Origin: Hirsutella rhossiliensis
Taxonomy: Eukaryota; Ascomycota; Sordariomycetes; Hypocreales; Ophiocordycipitaceae
Direction of reading: 5' to 3'
Length of the DNA stretch: 64,000 nt
Assembly (NCBI RefSeq): GCF_020360975.1
Contig: NW_025408668.1
Coordinates: 3,844,001 to 3,908,000, forward strand
Part shown: in pieces, positions 1-12,724 of the stretch
Position numbering within the stretch: the stretch's first letter is position 1
How the letters are laid out: every line of letters begins with the position of its first letter
The notes under the pieces: model-generated
The model's database searches: none
Seen by the model: only the letters and a program-made list of their open reading frames with translations
Told to the model about the DNA's origin: nothing
Made by a program: the position numbers and the translations under genes

Positions 1-84
1 GGATATCTCTTTTACGGTCTCCCGGCTAGCTAGGCATAACCAGAATCCTAGCCCTAGGCATTAAGAAGCAGTAGACAGAGCTAT

Positions 85-697
85 CCTTTATCTCTATTCA
101 ACGAGATTACATGGTCTGCGCCTAGGAGGGCAGGGAAGGAAACAAGCTGCCGAAATCTTCCTCTGTTCGAGCGATTCGTCCTTTGCAGACAATTCCTTAG
201 ATAAAAAGAGCTCATAAGGGTATATTATATCCCTTTTTAGAGGAACCATTGCATAGAAAGCTTCGAAGCAGGCTACCGTTACGACTTCTAGTACGGAGGC
301 AGAGCTATTAGCTCTTTTAGAAGCGTTAAAAGAAGCGATTTTCCTTAGCCGGCTGCTAATATCGTTACGACTGCAAATTCCGACCCTATTAGCTATAGAA
401 TGCGATAATACGCAGACTATACGAATTCTTACGGAAAACAGCAAGTTGTCGACCCGGCTACGGTATATCGATATCTACTAGCATTAGTTACGCTAAGAGG
501 TCTAAAGGGGACTTATTTCCGTCCGTTGGGTTCTAACGGCATTAATAAAAGCCGACGGTCTTACGAAGCCCCTGCCGAAGCAGAAGCTAGCTATCTTTTT
601 ATAGCAAATTAGGCTAGAAGACGTTCGAGAGAAGCTGTCCTTAGAAGCCCGCCTTGAGAGTCTACGAGAGGAGCTAATGGCCCGTACGAGAAGGTGA
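85..697 (+). pseudogene. Ty1/Copia retrotransposon, RNase H end of pol
   Basis: The plus-strand frame ending at the TGA at 695-697 reads as the RNase H domain and C-terminal tail of a Copia polyprotein. The family block TTSSTEAELLAL is clear, followed by IECDNTQTIRIL and ADGLTKPLPKQK. The acidic residues of RNase H (in SFADNSLD, STEAE and ECDN) are still present. Several codons are now stops where the family has Q or W, for example in SS*GYIISL and near IDIY*H*LR*EV, which fits C-to-T and G-to-A change by RIP. The rest of pol lies outside the window on the left. Family assignment is firm; the left limit is not. Confidence 0.85.
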
Positions 698-1450
698 CGT
701 CTGCAGCCGAAGAAAAGGAAGAGGTTTTTCCCTTTAGAGGGCCCCCTATTTTGATTGGGTTTTTCCTTCTAAGAAGGCCCCTTTCTTATAGGACTTTCCT
801 CTTTAGCCCTTTTCCTTAAGTAGGTCTAAAGAGCCTAGGGACCCGAAAGGGCCCCTGCTTTCCTCGAGTAAAGGGAGAAGTATAGAGCTAAGAACCTCCT
901 CTATACGCTCACTAGCCCGAAGCCGTATTAGCTATGCCCTTACTATAAGGGCAGGCTATAGCTAAGGGGGTGTATCGCGAAGCGTGGCCTAATTTCGCAG
1001 TTCTCGAAGATATCCCTTAGCAAGAGGGACCAAGGAAGCTAGAAACACCCGGTGTAGAAGAAGGAGCCGAGAAGAGGTGTAGAAAGGAGGGTGGGGGCAT
1101 AAGGGAAAGCATAAAGTGGCGAGAGATAAGACGGATATGCCGGAAACGGCTGCAAAGGAAGGAAAAAACCGGCAAAAAGCTCGGTAGTTAAAGGGACATT
1201 AGTGGCTTCTTTAAGCAGGATCTTCTTTGTTAATTGAGATGCTAGACGGGTATAAATAGGGGCGTTGGATAGAGGAAAGAAGGATAATTAAGGCAATACA
1301 ACAATCACTCCCCTACTGCAATTGCTGCCCCCGCAAGATTCAAACATCTCTGCCCTGCCTGTCCGACCCCTTACTTCTAATTTCACCTTCGTGCATTTTA
1401 TATGCACTTCTCGCATCTCTCTACGCGAGAGATAAAGGCTATTATAGATA
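698..1450 (+). repeat. Probable 3' LTR region of the Copia element
   Basis: Directly follows the pol stop. From about 1040 the DNA is much less RIPped than its flanks and has a TATA-like box, tataaa, at 1251-1256 about 50 bp before a CA-rich stretch, as expected of an LTR promoter. No second LTR is in the window, so the ends cannot be fixed. RIP becomes heavy again near 1440. Confidence 0.4.
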
Positions 1451-2999
1451 TATCGGCGCTAGTAATTTTCTAGCTATTAAGAGGTTACCGTAGGGACTAG
1501 GGAGGATAAGGCATCGATATTTAGCTAGAGGGTCGATATCGTAAGGATATAGTAGATATAGTTAGCGTAGAAGTATAAAGGAGGGGGGGTTACGTAGAGT
1601 AGAGGTAGGCATCCTATAAGGTAGGTTTTCTTACTAGTTAAAAGAGGGTTCGCGGCTAGGGTAAGGGAGACTTAATAGTAGTGAGTAAATGCTCCCTTTT
1701 AATAGGTAATAGATCGGAAGTAGTAGTATATAGGAATTAGCTAGGAAAGATTTTAGAAGAGCCTTAACTATTTAGCCTAATAATCGTAAGTAACGTTAGT
1801 AGCTAAGGGTTAGAAGTTAAGCAGGGCAATAGTTATATTATAGGAAGTTAAAAGTTAGCGAATAGTAAGTATTATCTTATAAAGAAAGCAAGGCAAAAGG
1901 TATAATTATTTTTAGGGTATATATATTCGCTTTATTATTACCTCCTATCTACTATACTATTCTCTTATTTATACCCGTCGTACTCTCTTCTTAAGTCTTC
2001 TATCTCCTTCCTTACTAACTTACTAATATATAGGCACCCTCTCTTTATATTAGCTTACTACGTTATCTTACTTTTATCCTATCTCGTCCCTATACCTTTA
2101 GCTAGCTATTAGGCTTTAGGACTAAGTCTTAGACCCTTCTTCTCGATATATTAAGCGTAAGTCTATAAAAGAAAAAGAAAGTTTAGTTATATCCTTTAAT
2201 ATTATCGTTCTATAAAGTAGATAGTAGCGGCGAATTAAATTAAAGGAAGGAAAGAGATTATAGTAGTATTATAGGAATCCTTCTTAAAAGGTCGTCGGTA
2301 GTTAGATAGGTATTATATACGGCTAAGCGAGAGCCGTATTAAGTCTATTATTAGGACACGGTAAAGTTAGATATCTAGGGTCGATCTAAGAGGAGGAATC
2401 TAGCTAGCTTCTTAGTATTAATAGCCTTAATCGGCACGACGGTCTAGTTTAGATAGACCTTAATACTATAAGTATATTATATACTAAGGCAGACTTATAG
2501 ATACTATTTAAGAACTAATAAGTAAGGTAGGGAAGATAGTATTTAAAGGGCTAGGGAGTATACTTTAGAGTATAGGGTAGGCGGTTAGCACCGATATTTA
2601 TATATATACTAAAGGTCTATATTAAAGGGAAAAGGAACTATACGATAGTATTCTTCTTAGTATAGTAGTTATTAGGGATCTATTAAAGCGGGCGGGAGAG
2701 AGCGCGGTAATAAAAGGGCGGCTTTTAATAAAGTTAGGCTAATAAGTTATATATATAGGCTAGCTAAGACCGGGAGTACGGATATATATAGGTAGGGTAA
2801 TAGGGCAATATAAAGGATTATTATTATATTACGCGTATAGTAGGAAAGTACTATAGAGAAAGAAATACTATAGTAATAAGGGAAGTAATTTAGGAAGTTT
2901 CCTACTTAGAAGAAGTAGCGTCGTCGGTAAGCGAGATTATCTAAGAAAAGGAGCTCTAGAGCTAAAGCTTTATAATATATCGTCCGTTTATAGTACTCG
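1451..2999. other. Heavily RIPped DNA, no identified gene
   Basis: TA-rich, almost free of CA and TG. I found no recognisable protein in six frames. It lies upstream of the Helitron coding region and may be that element's 5' part, but no 5' terminus could be recognised. Confidence 0.5.
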
Positions 3000-5900
3000 A
3001 TATCGAGGTAGTAGTAGTATAGCGGATAGTCTTATAGCGAAGCTAAGTAAAGCGGTTACTTACGTTAAGGCCGGTAGTTAGATTCCGAGGCCCCTATCGC
3101 GTAGAGAATATAGAGGCTCGGGGGCTATAAACTCCTATCGTCCGGAGTAGGGCGATATAGCGGCGGCTAGCGATATACTAGGAGTTCGTTCGAAAAATAA
3201 AGAGATACTTTAACCTATCCGGCCTAAGGAGCCGGTATTCGAAAACCTAAGATAAAGCGAGCAATTATATCTCGCTAAACTTATATTATAGGTTTATTAT
3301 AAGGTATAGTATTCTAGGCGGCTAAAGGTAGGCCGTAAGATACCTAAGGCACGTTAAGGGCTATATTGTAGTATTTCTAAATAATATATAGGAGCTAGCG
3401 ACTAAAGTGCTCCTATACCCCTTTTTATAAGTACTAGATAAGATCTACGTTTTATAGTAGGGCGCGGAAAAGCTAGTACCGAGCGACCTATTAAGTCTCT
3501 TATCGGTAAGGCGGTGGGTAGTCGAGAGGGCCCTTGTCTAGCTAAAGAGGAATAATCCCTACTACGCCGAGATCGAGATTAACGCGGCGGAGATAAAGAG
3601 CTAGGGAGATCTAATAGATAGGGTGCCGTCGTCGGTATACGATCGTATAGAGCGGAACGAGCTATCTATATAGGAGAAGGCGCGGACGGCGCACGTTATG
3701 CCTCCTACGGAGCGCGCTATAGATAACGAGGGGTCGGTAGAGATTAAGGAGCTCTTCGCCCTACTTAACTATAGGTAAGAAGTAGGGGGCTAGGGTAAAG
3801 ACTATAGGCCTAACGGAGAAGGCGAGGTTCGCGATAGAATTAAACGTAGCCCCGATTAGAACGTTCTAGCAATTAACGAGGTAACGTCTTCTAGTATATT
3901 TACGCTCGATAGACCGCTAGACGTCGCGGACGTAGAGAAGCTATAGTTTACCTATAATACTATTAGTAAAGGTACCGACGATAGCCGTGCGGGCCTAAGA
4001 GCGTAGGTCGGGTCCTTAGCGGGGGGGGGTTCGAGCGCGTAGCGACGATAGTTATAAGCTATATATCCGGGTTTCGCGGGGGGCCGAATTTACTAATTCC
4101 TTTAAGGCGTCCTTCTTTACTAGGACGTTCCCGACTATATTCCTATTTAGCGTTAAGGGACTAAGGCTAGTTAAAGAGACTATAGTTAATATAGGGATAG
4201 CTACGGCTAACTTATAAGGTAGGGCTATTAAGGTAGAGGCGGCTATAGGAGAGCTCGTATCCTCTTAAAGCTTAAACCTTCGGATATAGGCCGATATTAT
4301 ACTCCGGCGCTATAGTAGTCGATTCGCGCTATACTATATCTTTATATTTCTCGTCTTTAATATAGGGGTATAGTTAAGGAACCGCTAGGTTAGTATATTA
4401 AGTATAGCGAGGAAGAACTTCTATAAGGTAGAGCGTATAGTACGTTTAATAACTATAGAAAGGTTAGGGGCGGCGAGGGTTAAGTTAAAGAGCTTAGGTA
4501 AGACGATAGATAGTAGCGTAAAGGAGCTTCTTAGGAGCCTCTCGCTTTACGGCTATTAATAGCCTATATTAAGAGAGGTCCGCCTTAATATATAGCGGAA
4601 AATCTAGTCGCTTATCGTCGGCTATAGCGTGCTAGCTATTTAGTTTACTATTAACCTAAATAAAATTACGAACCCGGTAAAGCTACGACTAGCGGTATAC
4701 TATATACGCGATCCTAACGCGGCTAAGGAGTTCTTAGAAGGCCTTAGAAATATATATAAACGGGCACGGCTAGCTATATCGGACCCTATAAGCTCCGCTA
4801 TATTCTTCTACTAAGAGATAAAGCTATTCTTCGATTATTATATAAAAGTCGGCGAAGAGTTAGTATTCGGGCGTATTAATAAGTATTATAGCGCTATAGA
4901 GACTAATAAATAAGGGCGCTTTATATTTATAGCTTACTTTAGTTATAAGGAAACGTATATCTTAGCTCGATACTTACCGATATCTATAAGGAGGATTAGG
5001 CGGCGTATCGCGAACGAATTATTTAATACGTTAATAGTATCTTCTCTAAGGTAAGAATACCTAAGGTGCGTTGCTAGCGGCCTAAAGTACTCTTCCGATA
5101 AATAAATAGGGTTAGGCTAATGTATAAGGTAGGATCTAAACTAGGAAGGGTTCTACGCTATATAAGCGGAGCGATCTATAACGTCCGATATTAGTTCCCT
5201 ACTAGATAATACTAAGTAGTTCTTAGACGCGTTTAACGAGGAGGCTAACTTCTATACTAGCGCGACGTAGGTATATACGTATAGCCCGACCTATATAAAG
5301 CATTCCTTAGGTAAAGGGGGGCGGAAAGGGGATCTTTACTAGTTTAAGGCGCCGTAGAGGTTAGTCGATAAGACCGCCCTTATAGTAAACGGGGTGCTAT
5401 AGATCCGGAGGATATATAGTATAGTTAATCGATAGAACGAGGCTATCGCTATCGGGCTTTAGTATAACTACGATATTTCTTTTATTATAACGTAGCGTAA
5501 GACTATAGCCCTTATCTATTACATTACGAACTACGCGACTAAGGTAGAGGACCTAGTATAGAAGCGTATAGCGGCCGCGGCCGAGCTACTAGCCGCCTTA
5601 ATAAGTAACGGCAGGGCTAATAGAGGGCGGGACGGCGGTAGAGACGCTACTACCGATAACCCCGTTAAGGGGAATAGGACGCGATAGTTCTTAATAAGAG
5701 TAGCGAACCGGGTATTTATAGAGCGTCCGCTATTATAGGTCGAGGTCGTCGCTTATCTTCTTAGATATCTAGCCGAGTTTACTAATAGCAGCGCCTAGGC
5801 GTACCTAAATATATCTCTACTATACTAGGAAGTCTTTCGGCGATAGCGGTGTCTCTAAGAAGTAAGTAGCGCTATAGCTATAGATAATACCTTAGATAAG

Positions 5901-8690
5901 TCGGTCGTCGTCGAAGAAGTAGGCCTAAGAATCTCCTACGTTAAGGCATACTAGTACTAGGGAGAGCTACTAAAAGGCCTATGCCTATACGATTACGTAT
6001 TAATCGTTAGACTAAAATATATCGGTAATAATAAGAGCTAGGCGGCTTAGGGGGAGGTGTCTTTCGAGGATAGATAGGCGCTAGGAAGACGCTAGGTTTA
6101 GGTGCTTAGGCGGCTAGGTAAGCACGCTACCGTCTACCTTAATAGCTACCTAAGTAAGGACTTTACCTACGATAATAATAAGTCGTGCTACCGGAGGTAT
6201 ATATAGTAACTACTCTACTAGTAGGTATTATCGGAGAGGCTAACTTAACCCCTTAAAGGGCAGCCGTATAGTATCTTACGCTATTTATACCGTAGGAGTC
6301 CTTCCTAGGTAAAGGAATAAGCGAGATTAATAGTATCTAGGCGCGGGCGTAGGACGCGCTAGCCCTAAGGATATTATATCTCGTCGATAACGTATAGCTA
6401 CTTCGACGATTAGCTAACGACGTAAAACGCGACGCTAAGTAATAGGCAGCCTCGTCCGGCGATAGCGACCCTATAGCTATATACGTCGAGGAGGGTAGGA
6501 TAAGCGAGGCGGGCGTAGGATCCATAGCGACGTATTAGTCTAATAGCATCGGCGATATAACGCGGTTAATTAACGTTATCTAAGGTATAGTAAGTACGAA
6601 TTAAGTAACGGCTAAGTCGCCGGAGCTTATAGTAATAATATAATAGCTCTATTAGTTTTAGTAATCGGCGCTACGCTTAATAGCCGAGCTCGAGGCTACC
6701 GCGACGACCGAATAAAGGGAGAGGCGGATAAGTATACTAGGGTAGATATTTTCTAGGGCTATACTACTACTATAGGATTAGGTTAAGGCTATTAAGTTAT
6801 AGTAGGTAAGTGCCTTAAGGGATAGAGAGAGGATAATCTAGGGTATATAAAGTATACCTATAGCCTAGGAAAGCAACCGCCGCGCTACGTTACGGAGAGT
6901 AATAACTAGCTTTAGGGAGGACGAGATCGAAATAACGATAGCCGACTCTAAGGAGACGGCTAGCGACTCTAACGCGGGAATATATATCTAGTTCGGCCTA
7001 TTAACCTCTTTTATTATAGCTAGTAAGGAGTTAGTAATATAGCTAACGTTAAATAGAAGGTAGTTAATCGTATTCCTACTAATATACCGCTAGCTTAATT
7101 TAATATAATAAACTAATAAAGGCGATACTAGCTAGCTATACTAGTTCGTCGGCGGCGAGGAGGGGACCGGTAAGTCGCGAATTATTAAGGCACTCGTTAA
7201 GTTATTTAGTAAGAGGAGCCTTTTAAATCGTCTACTAATTACGGCTATATTAAGGACTACTATAGCGCGGATTAACGGTATTATAATCTACTCTGCCTAT
7301 AGGTTTACTAAGGACTAAGGGCCGGGCACGAATATAGCTAAGGACCTTAATAAGGTGCGACTACTAAAGTAAGCGGAGCGGTTTATTTACGGCTAGTCTT
7401 AGATAGACCTATAAGAGAAAGATATACTTATTATTAACGAGGTAAGTATACTTAGAGCGCGGACGCTATACGCCGTAAATAAGCAGCTCTACCGACTTCG
7501 TAGATTACGGTAAGACTTTAAGGGGATCCCTATTATCCTCTTTTACGGGGACTTTTAGTAGTTCCGGCCGGTCTAAGAGAGGTCGATCGTCCTACTAAGT
7601 ACGGCTACCTTATAGGATATAGATAACTCGTTTAAAGCTAAGTAGCGGCACTAGTATAATAAAGCGCACGCGCTATAGAAGAGATTTACGACGGTTATTA
7701 TATTAAACGAGTAAATACGCGCCGCCGGCGATCCGGAATTATAAGGGCTACTAAGGCGGATCTATCTAGGTATATAGGACTATATAGATCTAGACCTCCT
7801 TAACTTAAGGTGCTACTAAGAGGGTAGGCGGATCCCTTAAGAGACGGGCATTACTATAGTAACGCCGCTAAATAGGAACCGGTAAAACCTAAATATAGAG
7901 GCGAGCTTAGCGTTTCGGATCTAATAGCAGTCGATAATATATATCTTTATCTCTAAGTATAAGTAAAAGGATAGCCTACCGACTAAGGAAAAAGCGATTA
8001 TAATACTTAACTAAGGCGACGATAGCGCGATCCTAGTACTAGCTATCTTTATATTTATACCTAGGATACTAGCCGTCGTAAACTATAATACCTATTAAGG
8101 GCTAAAGCTAGTAAACGGCGCTAGCTACTCGGCGGTAGAGGTTATTATCGATAAGGCGTACCTAGGGTATTAGATCTCGGCTAATATAACGATCTACTTT
8201 AGGCCGCCGGCGGGGATAATTCTAATATCGGCGACGATAAAGGACCTCTGCTTAGTAGGGATACCGCCGAGCACGATCCTATTAACGCCGATAAGCGTTA
8301 AGATATATTACTAACGAAAGCGACCGTAGTAGTAGAACGATATTAGCCGGAAGGGTTTACTATACGTAGTAGCTTTCGCGTGCATAGATTATAAGGTATA
8401 AGGCAGAACGCTAGATTATATAGCCCTTAAGCTACGAGGGACACGGACGATAAAGGTCGATAGAAGGGTCGTGCCCGCGTAATATAATCTATATAGCTTA
8501 TACGTATAGCTATCGCGCTGCCGAACGCTAGATAGCATTATACTCGTGTCTAAGGTACGGGAGAGAGACTTAGTAGGCAACCGGGTCCCCGAGGAGATAA
8601 CTACCGCGTAGGCTAGGCTCGAGGTATTAAGCAAGAGGACTGTCGAGGAGACGTTGCGCTAGCTCGATAGCGATACGGGGGAGTCGAGGC
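3000..8690 (+). pseudogene. Helitron Rep/helicase gene, RIP-inactivated
   Basis: A long plus-strand gene broken by many TAG/TAA codons. Domains in order: a DUF6570-like block (about 3350-3780; ELATKVLPYPFLQVL, then LLSVRRWVVERAL), a Helitron_like_N block (about 4560-5010; FTINLNKITNPVKLRLAV and ESVFGRINKYYSAIETN), then a Pif1-type helicase (about 7140-8650). The helicase Walker A reads GGEEGTGKSR (7151-7180). Walker B is LIINEVS (about 7425-7447); the family has IIDE, and a GAC-to-AAC change after T is a RIP-type G-to-A that removes the acidic residue. Motif GDF*QFRPV and the C-terminal block with LYVQLSRCRTLD are clear. In the family the product nicks and unwinds DNA for rolling-circle transposition. 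The HUH motif is not readable with confidence and no terminal CTRR could be fixed. Confidence 0.85.
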
Positions 8691-9218
8691 CGCTACGCTA
8701 GGCGATAAAACGAGAGAGGGGAAGGAAGCGCCGGCGGCGGGACGGCGCGGAAGGAGCCTACTAGGGGGGTAAGGCACGCGGAAAGGCTAAGAATCACGGG
8801 CAAGAGGGGGGCAGCAGCGACCAATAATAAGGGGCCTTATAAAAGGCGGGGGGAGGAGCTGAGGGACCAGAGACACGTAGAAAGTCCTTTCGTTCCTCAA
8901 GGCATTTAGCCGAAGGCTGACTCTATATTAATCTATAAGTTTCCCGAATAATAAGGGTTTCGTGCAGACAGGGGGCGATAAGTTTCCCGGGCTCTGATTG
9001 GCCCAAGCTTTATATAGCGAGCTGCAACTCGTTCGGCAACTGGCTGACGGCTCCTAGGAAGTGGGTCCAGGCCCTTCCGCATCGCCGTTTATTTACTCGG
9101 GACGATTTTATTTACGTCACACTTGGCTGAAGATACCCATTTCGTCCGCTTCAACGCTTCTACGTGTCTTCTTTTCGCTAGGCAATAGGCCCTGAAGCTA
9201 CTTCCCGGAAGCTATATT
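8691..9218. other. Transition from RIPped to unmutated DNA, no gene
   Basis: CA and TG steps return near 8760-8800, so the 3' edge of heavy RIP falls close to the end of the Helitron helicase. No gene recognised. A short repeated motif (agtttcccg) occurs at about 8938 and 8970. Confidence 0.5.
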
Positions 9219-9389
9219 ATGGACATAATTTCCATTGTCTGTGCCCGCTGTGGCGAGGAGAGACCGGCGGGCGACTTCGTCAGTAAAAGGAAATCTGCTG
9301 GGAACACGAAGAACTGCCTTGATTGTCGCAATAAGAACGATTCTCATGTCAGCTCTGTCTCCACACTCTGTAAGATCAGTACTAACTAA
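9219..9389 (+). CDS. Small zinc-finger-like ORF of a deleted Helitron
   Basis: A 56-residue frame from ATG 9219 to TAA 9387-9389, starting MDIISIVCARCGEERPAGDF. It has paired cysteines (CARC ... CLDC) spaced like the small zinc finger at the N terminus of fungal Helitron/Pif1 proteins. A RIPped copy of the same sequence lies at 39435-39610, where it leads about 1 kb later into Pif1 helicase sequence. Here the helicase part is absent and the sequence passes almost directly to the element's 3' region. It is therefore probably the left end of an internally deleted, non-autonomous derivative. Whether it is translated is unknown. Confidence 0.5.
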   Translation: MDIISIVCARCGEERPAGDFVSKRKSAGNTKNCLDCRNKNDSHVSSVSTLCKISTN

Positions 9390-9439
9390 ATGAATACTGC
9401 CGAAAATATCCGTGGGCGTAGATAAGGTAACAGTTACAT

Positions 9440-9590
9440 GCTTGCAGATGATTTGACTGCTCGGTGATTGACTGCTTGGCCCGTTGGCCCGCGGACTCGC
9501 AGCCTTCGGCTGATTGTACGCCTTGCACAACCGCTCTAAACTGCAAGGCGTGACGTAGTATTTTAATATATGCAGCATGAACGTTGCGAC
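9440..9590 (+). repeat. Helitron-type 3' region with two hairpins
   Basis: About 130 bp shared with 40740-40870. It contains cagcc-ttc-ggctg (9500-9512) and a perfect 10-bp stem acgccttgca / tgcaaggcgt (9518-9527 with 9542-9551, 14-nt loop). The copy at 40798-40832 keeps a 9-bp stem in the same place although its bases differ, so the structure is kept as well as the sequence. A subterminal hairpin is expected near a Helitron 3' end; the CTRR terminus was not found. Confidence 0.55.
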
Positions 9591-10415
9591 TGCCGGAATC
9601 GGAAGGCCAGAATCAGGATCGACGCTATAGTGACTGCGACTACCTTCTTTGTTAAGCAATTGACCTTGAAGATCTTTTAACTTTACAGATTTGTCTATTG
9701 GCGTGCGCTGGCAGGAATAGGATGGTTGTCCTGTGTGCGTAAGGGCTCACCAGACCGCCCAGGCAGATATCCTGGGATCGCAGTTCAGCCACCATGCTTA
9801 GCCCGAGAGACAGAATGACTCTTTAAGATAGACTTCTGAGCCTAAGCTCTGAATCTTCAGAACCGGTAACAGAAACGGTAAGACGAATGCCGCCAGCTTG
9901 CGAACCGCAATAAATGAAAGCTTGCTGCCGAGGTGCTTGTCTGGACTACACGCGGAGGCCCTGGCACAAGATATCAATCCTAGTCAGGCCCCTGTGGAAC
10001 GGAGATTTCGGATTGTGAAGACGCTCAATGCCACATGTTTCTGGCTCTATGTCTCTGACGTACGTCAATCTACGTTGATGGGGGAGGACGACCCACGGCA
10101 AACTTGTTCTATAGCAACAATATTCATGTGGACAAGGGCAATTTATCTCCTGCCGAAACCAGCGCAAGCGCAAGTTCGGTTGCCCAACAGAATGGTAAGA
10201 GTTGCCTTTTAGAGACAGGGCTAAAATTGGCTCAGGATAGCCTGCCTCGTATACTGATTTCCTGGGCAGGCTCATTAAGACCCGAACTAGTAGACTATCA
10301 GGAAGAAAAACCTATTTAAGACGCCAGAGACCCTGAAATACTTAGGTATGTTTCTTCTGACTTGACTTACCACGTCTCAGTTTCTCCTTGCTAAAGACAC
10401 TCTTTGCCTGTCAAT
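9591..10415. other. Non-coding upstream region of the protease gene
   Basis: Unmutated DNA with normal CA/TG content. Open frames of about 100 codons exist on both strands here but overlap each other and resemble no family I know. It probably includes the promoter of the eqolisin gene that follows. Confidence 0.4.
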
Positions 10416-11420
10416 ATGCCGTCCCCAAGAGCCTCCGCGTGTATGGCTATGATTCTAGTTGGCGTCGTTAGCGGTTACGTCACGTCAAGTACAAAGCGAC
10501 CCATGACTTCACTTGCTACAGCTTCATTGTTTGGGCGGGACCACTCAAGCTTGAACTGGTGCGGTGCCGTTCAGTACTCTAGCCAAGTGACATTTGTCGA
10601 GGGAACATGGACAGTACCATCTGTTTCGATTCCAAATGGAAACTTATCGACTGATCAGTATTGGTTCTATCAATGGGTTGGAATTGACGGCGTATTTCCT
10701 TGCGAAGTCCTTTTGCAAGGTGGAACTGGTACCATTGTAAGTGTACTACTGCGACTCTTCTTCATCAGACTTGTTTCAGCCATGAATACCTCTACTACGG
10801 AAGAATCAAACTCTTCCATCGCCGTTGATACGGTTCATAATGGTTGATCTGACTTGAATACTACAACAAGATTACTAATGGCACGGTGGGTGCATTTGCG
10901 TGGTACGAGTTCTATCCCGCTGGTCCAGTGTATCCCAACATGTCTAGTAAGTAACTACTCCGAATCTAGGGGTCCATTCCGAAATGGAGTCTTGTTCTTA
11001 CGGAAAACTTTACAGTCCATGTTGGCGATGTAGTGTATGTGAGTGTAGAAGCCACATCCCCGAAAACTGGGACTATGTATGTCACTCAAATCTCTCAATC
11101 TGAAACTGCTCTCTGAAAGCTCATTATTCAGTTGCATCGATAATCTCTCCACGGGCGAGTCCCAAACATTCAATCCTGTATCACAGAACGGGTCTCTCTG
11201 CCAAAAGACCGCGGAGTGGATTGCAGAGGACCCCGGCATCACAGTTCAACCATTCCCATCGTTCTCAGCCTTTAACCTCATCAGCTGCAAAGCAACAACA
11301 GGCAGCGGGTCCGTGATCACCCTCGACGGGGCAGAGCTTTGGGAGATGAACCAGAACGGTCGGAGGCTTTGCCACGCTGAAGTAAACAGCAACTCAGATT
11401 TAACCGTGTTCAATGGTTAA
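10416..11420 (+). CDS. Secreted eqolisin-type glutamic peptidase (family G1)
   Basis: Four-exon model: 10416-10736, 10871-10946, 11016-11076, 11132-11420. ATG 10416 is chosen because it begins a signal-peptide-like stretch (MPSPRASACMAMILVGVVSG). The mature part has the G1 blocks NWCGAV, WTVPSV, YQWVGIDG, EVLLQGGTG and AWYEFYP, and ends with GSLCQKTAEWIAED and LDGAELWEM. In this family a Gln/Glu pair does acid proteolysis outside the cell; the Glu of WYEFYP is present. Introns 2 (10947-11015) and 3 (11077-11131) have good GT...AG ends and restore frame exactly. Intron 1 (10737-10870) is the weak point: its best 3' end is AAG and alternatives give stops. There are no RIP-type stops in the exons, unlike almost everything around it. 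Function is inferred from family motifs. Confidence 0.8.
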
Positions 11421-12724
11421 GGTATCTGAACGGCTCACGGCGTCGCCCGGTCCATGTATCGCACAACGTAGGGCCAACCCGGGCATGAACAGACTCTTGT
11501 TTTTCTATCTCGCCGCTTCTTGAATGCTCACAAAGCTCGACGAGCTCATCAAATTACGAGTGGGAGGGGAAACCAAAATGGTGTATTTCTACCTCTTTAG
11601 CCGTACAACTTTTGCCTTTCTATTAGCTCGGAGCAGTTTACAAAATAAGTCCAGCGAGCAGCCGGTCTGCTGCTACTATAGGTTTAACAATGTGCATCGC
11701 GGCCTCCTCGCTACACCTATGGGCCTTCGCCACCTTGCGAATCTCCTTTATAATCTCGAGCCGTAACGAATACCACTGCAATTCATTTTGTCGCCCGGCG
11801 CGCCACCGGCTTCCCAATCTACTGTCGAGGTCGGCAATGGCAGGCCCGCCTCGAAGGCCAACCGTCCACTCGCTCCAGAGCGCCTCGACCGTTTTTACTG
11901 CTCAGCACATCCGATACCGTGGTGGTGGCTCTGTCTTAACTTTAATCGAATCTATCGCCGTCGGGCTCGTGGCACGGCTATCAATAATGCTCGACTAAGC
12001 GGCTAAGCCGAGACGAATCAGCTTCCATCTCCTCGTCCTCCTTGCCCAACGGCATCAACCACGAACGGGGCCGTGAAGGCAGCGGTGGTCGTCGCGGCCG
12101 TAACTTGGAAATTGAAACCCGTTCGAAAAAGGGGACGACTGGGCTACCGCAAGATGTTCTTCGGACCTCAGGGCTCCTAATAGTGCACACTGTTGACTTG
12201 ATATGAGACATGGACCAAGACATGTTTAGGCAGCAGTTATAAGTGGTGAGTCACTGGATAGTGGCACGGACGTGCCACTATGTATATATGTATGTTGAGA
12301 GCTGTTAGACAGAATTGAATAGAAGTAAGTTTAATCGCAACACATACTGTAGTTTGGGATCTAATGCAATGCAATGCAATTTATTCCGCCCGGAGGGACC
12401 AACCCTAGAGGGCCGCGACACTAAGCTATTTACAGATCCTTCACTTTCGACTGCAACACCCAGAAGCCCCACATTTTGCTCCTATCCGTACATTTCAGCC
12501 TCCAATTTCGCCGTTGACAGGCCTGCTTGAAGGCCCATTTCTCCAAGTGTTCAGCATCCTATTGGGATCTAATAGATCCGCGCCCGGGCGCGAATTTAAC
12601 GTTCCCGCGCCCGGCCGCTGACTAATAATTCTGCGCCCCTCTGCCCCCCACTGCAGCCTCCGTTCACACAACGAGTGGCACTCGGGGGCTTGAGGACCAC
12701 TGCGACTGGGACAGCCACGACACA
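11421..12724. other. Intergenic, mostly unmutated; one palindrome
   Basis: No recognisable gene. Contains a near-perfect palindrome agtggcacg-ga-cgtgccact at 12260-12279 followed by a tatatatg run, a gcaat triplet-type run near 12366-12381, and GC-rich short inverted repeats near 12570-12620 just before the MULE gene. These could be transposon ends, but I could not pair them. Confidence 0.4.

Noticed and set aside
9198..9659. 153-codon open frame on the minus strand
   Set aside because: It runs antisense across the Helitron zinc-finger frame and the hairpin region; the plus strand has the family motif and the paired copy at 39-41 kb.
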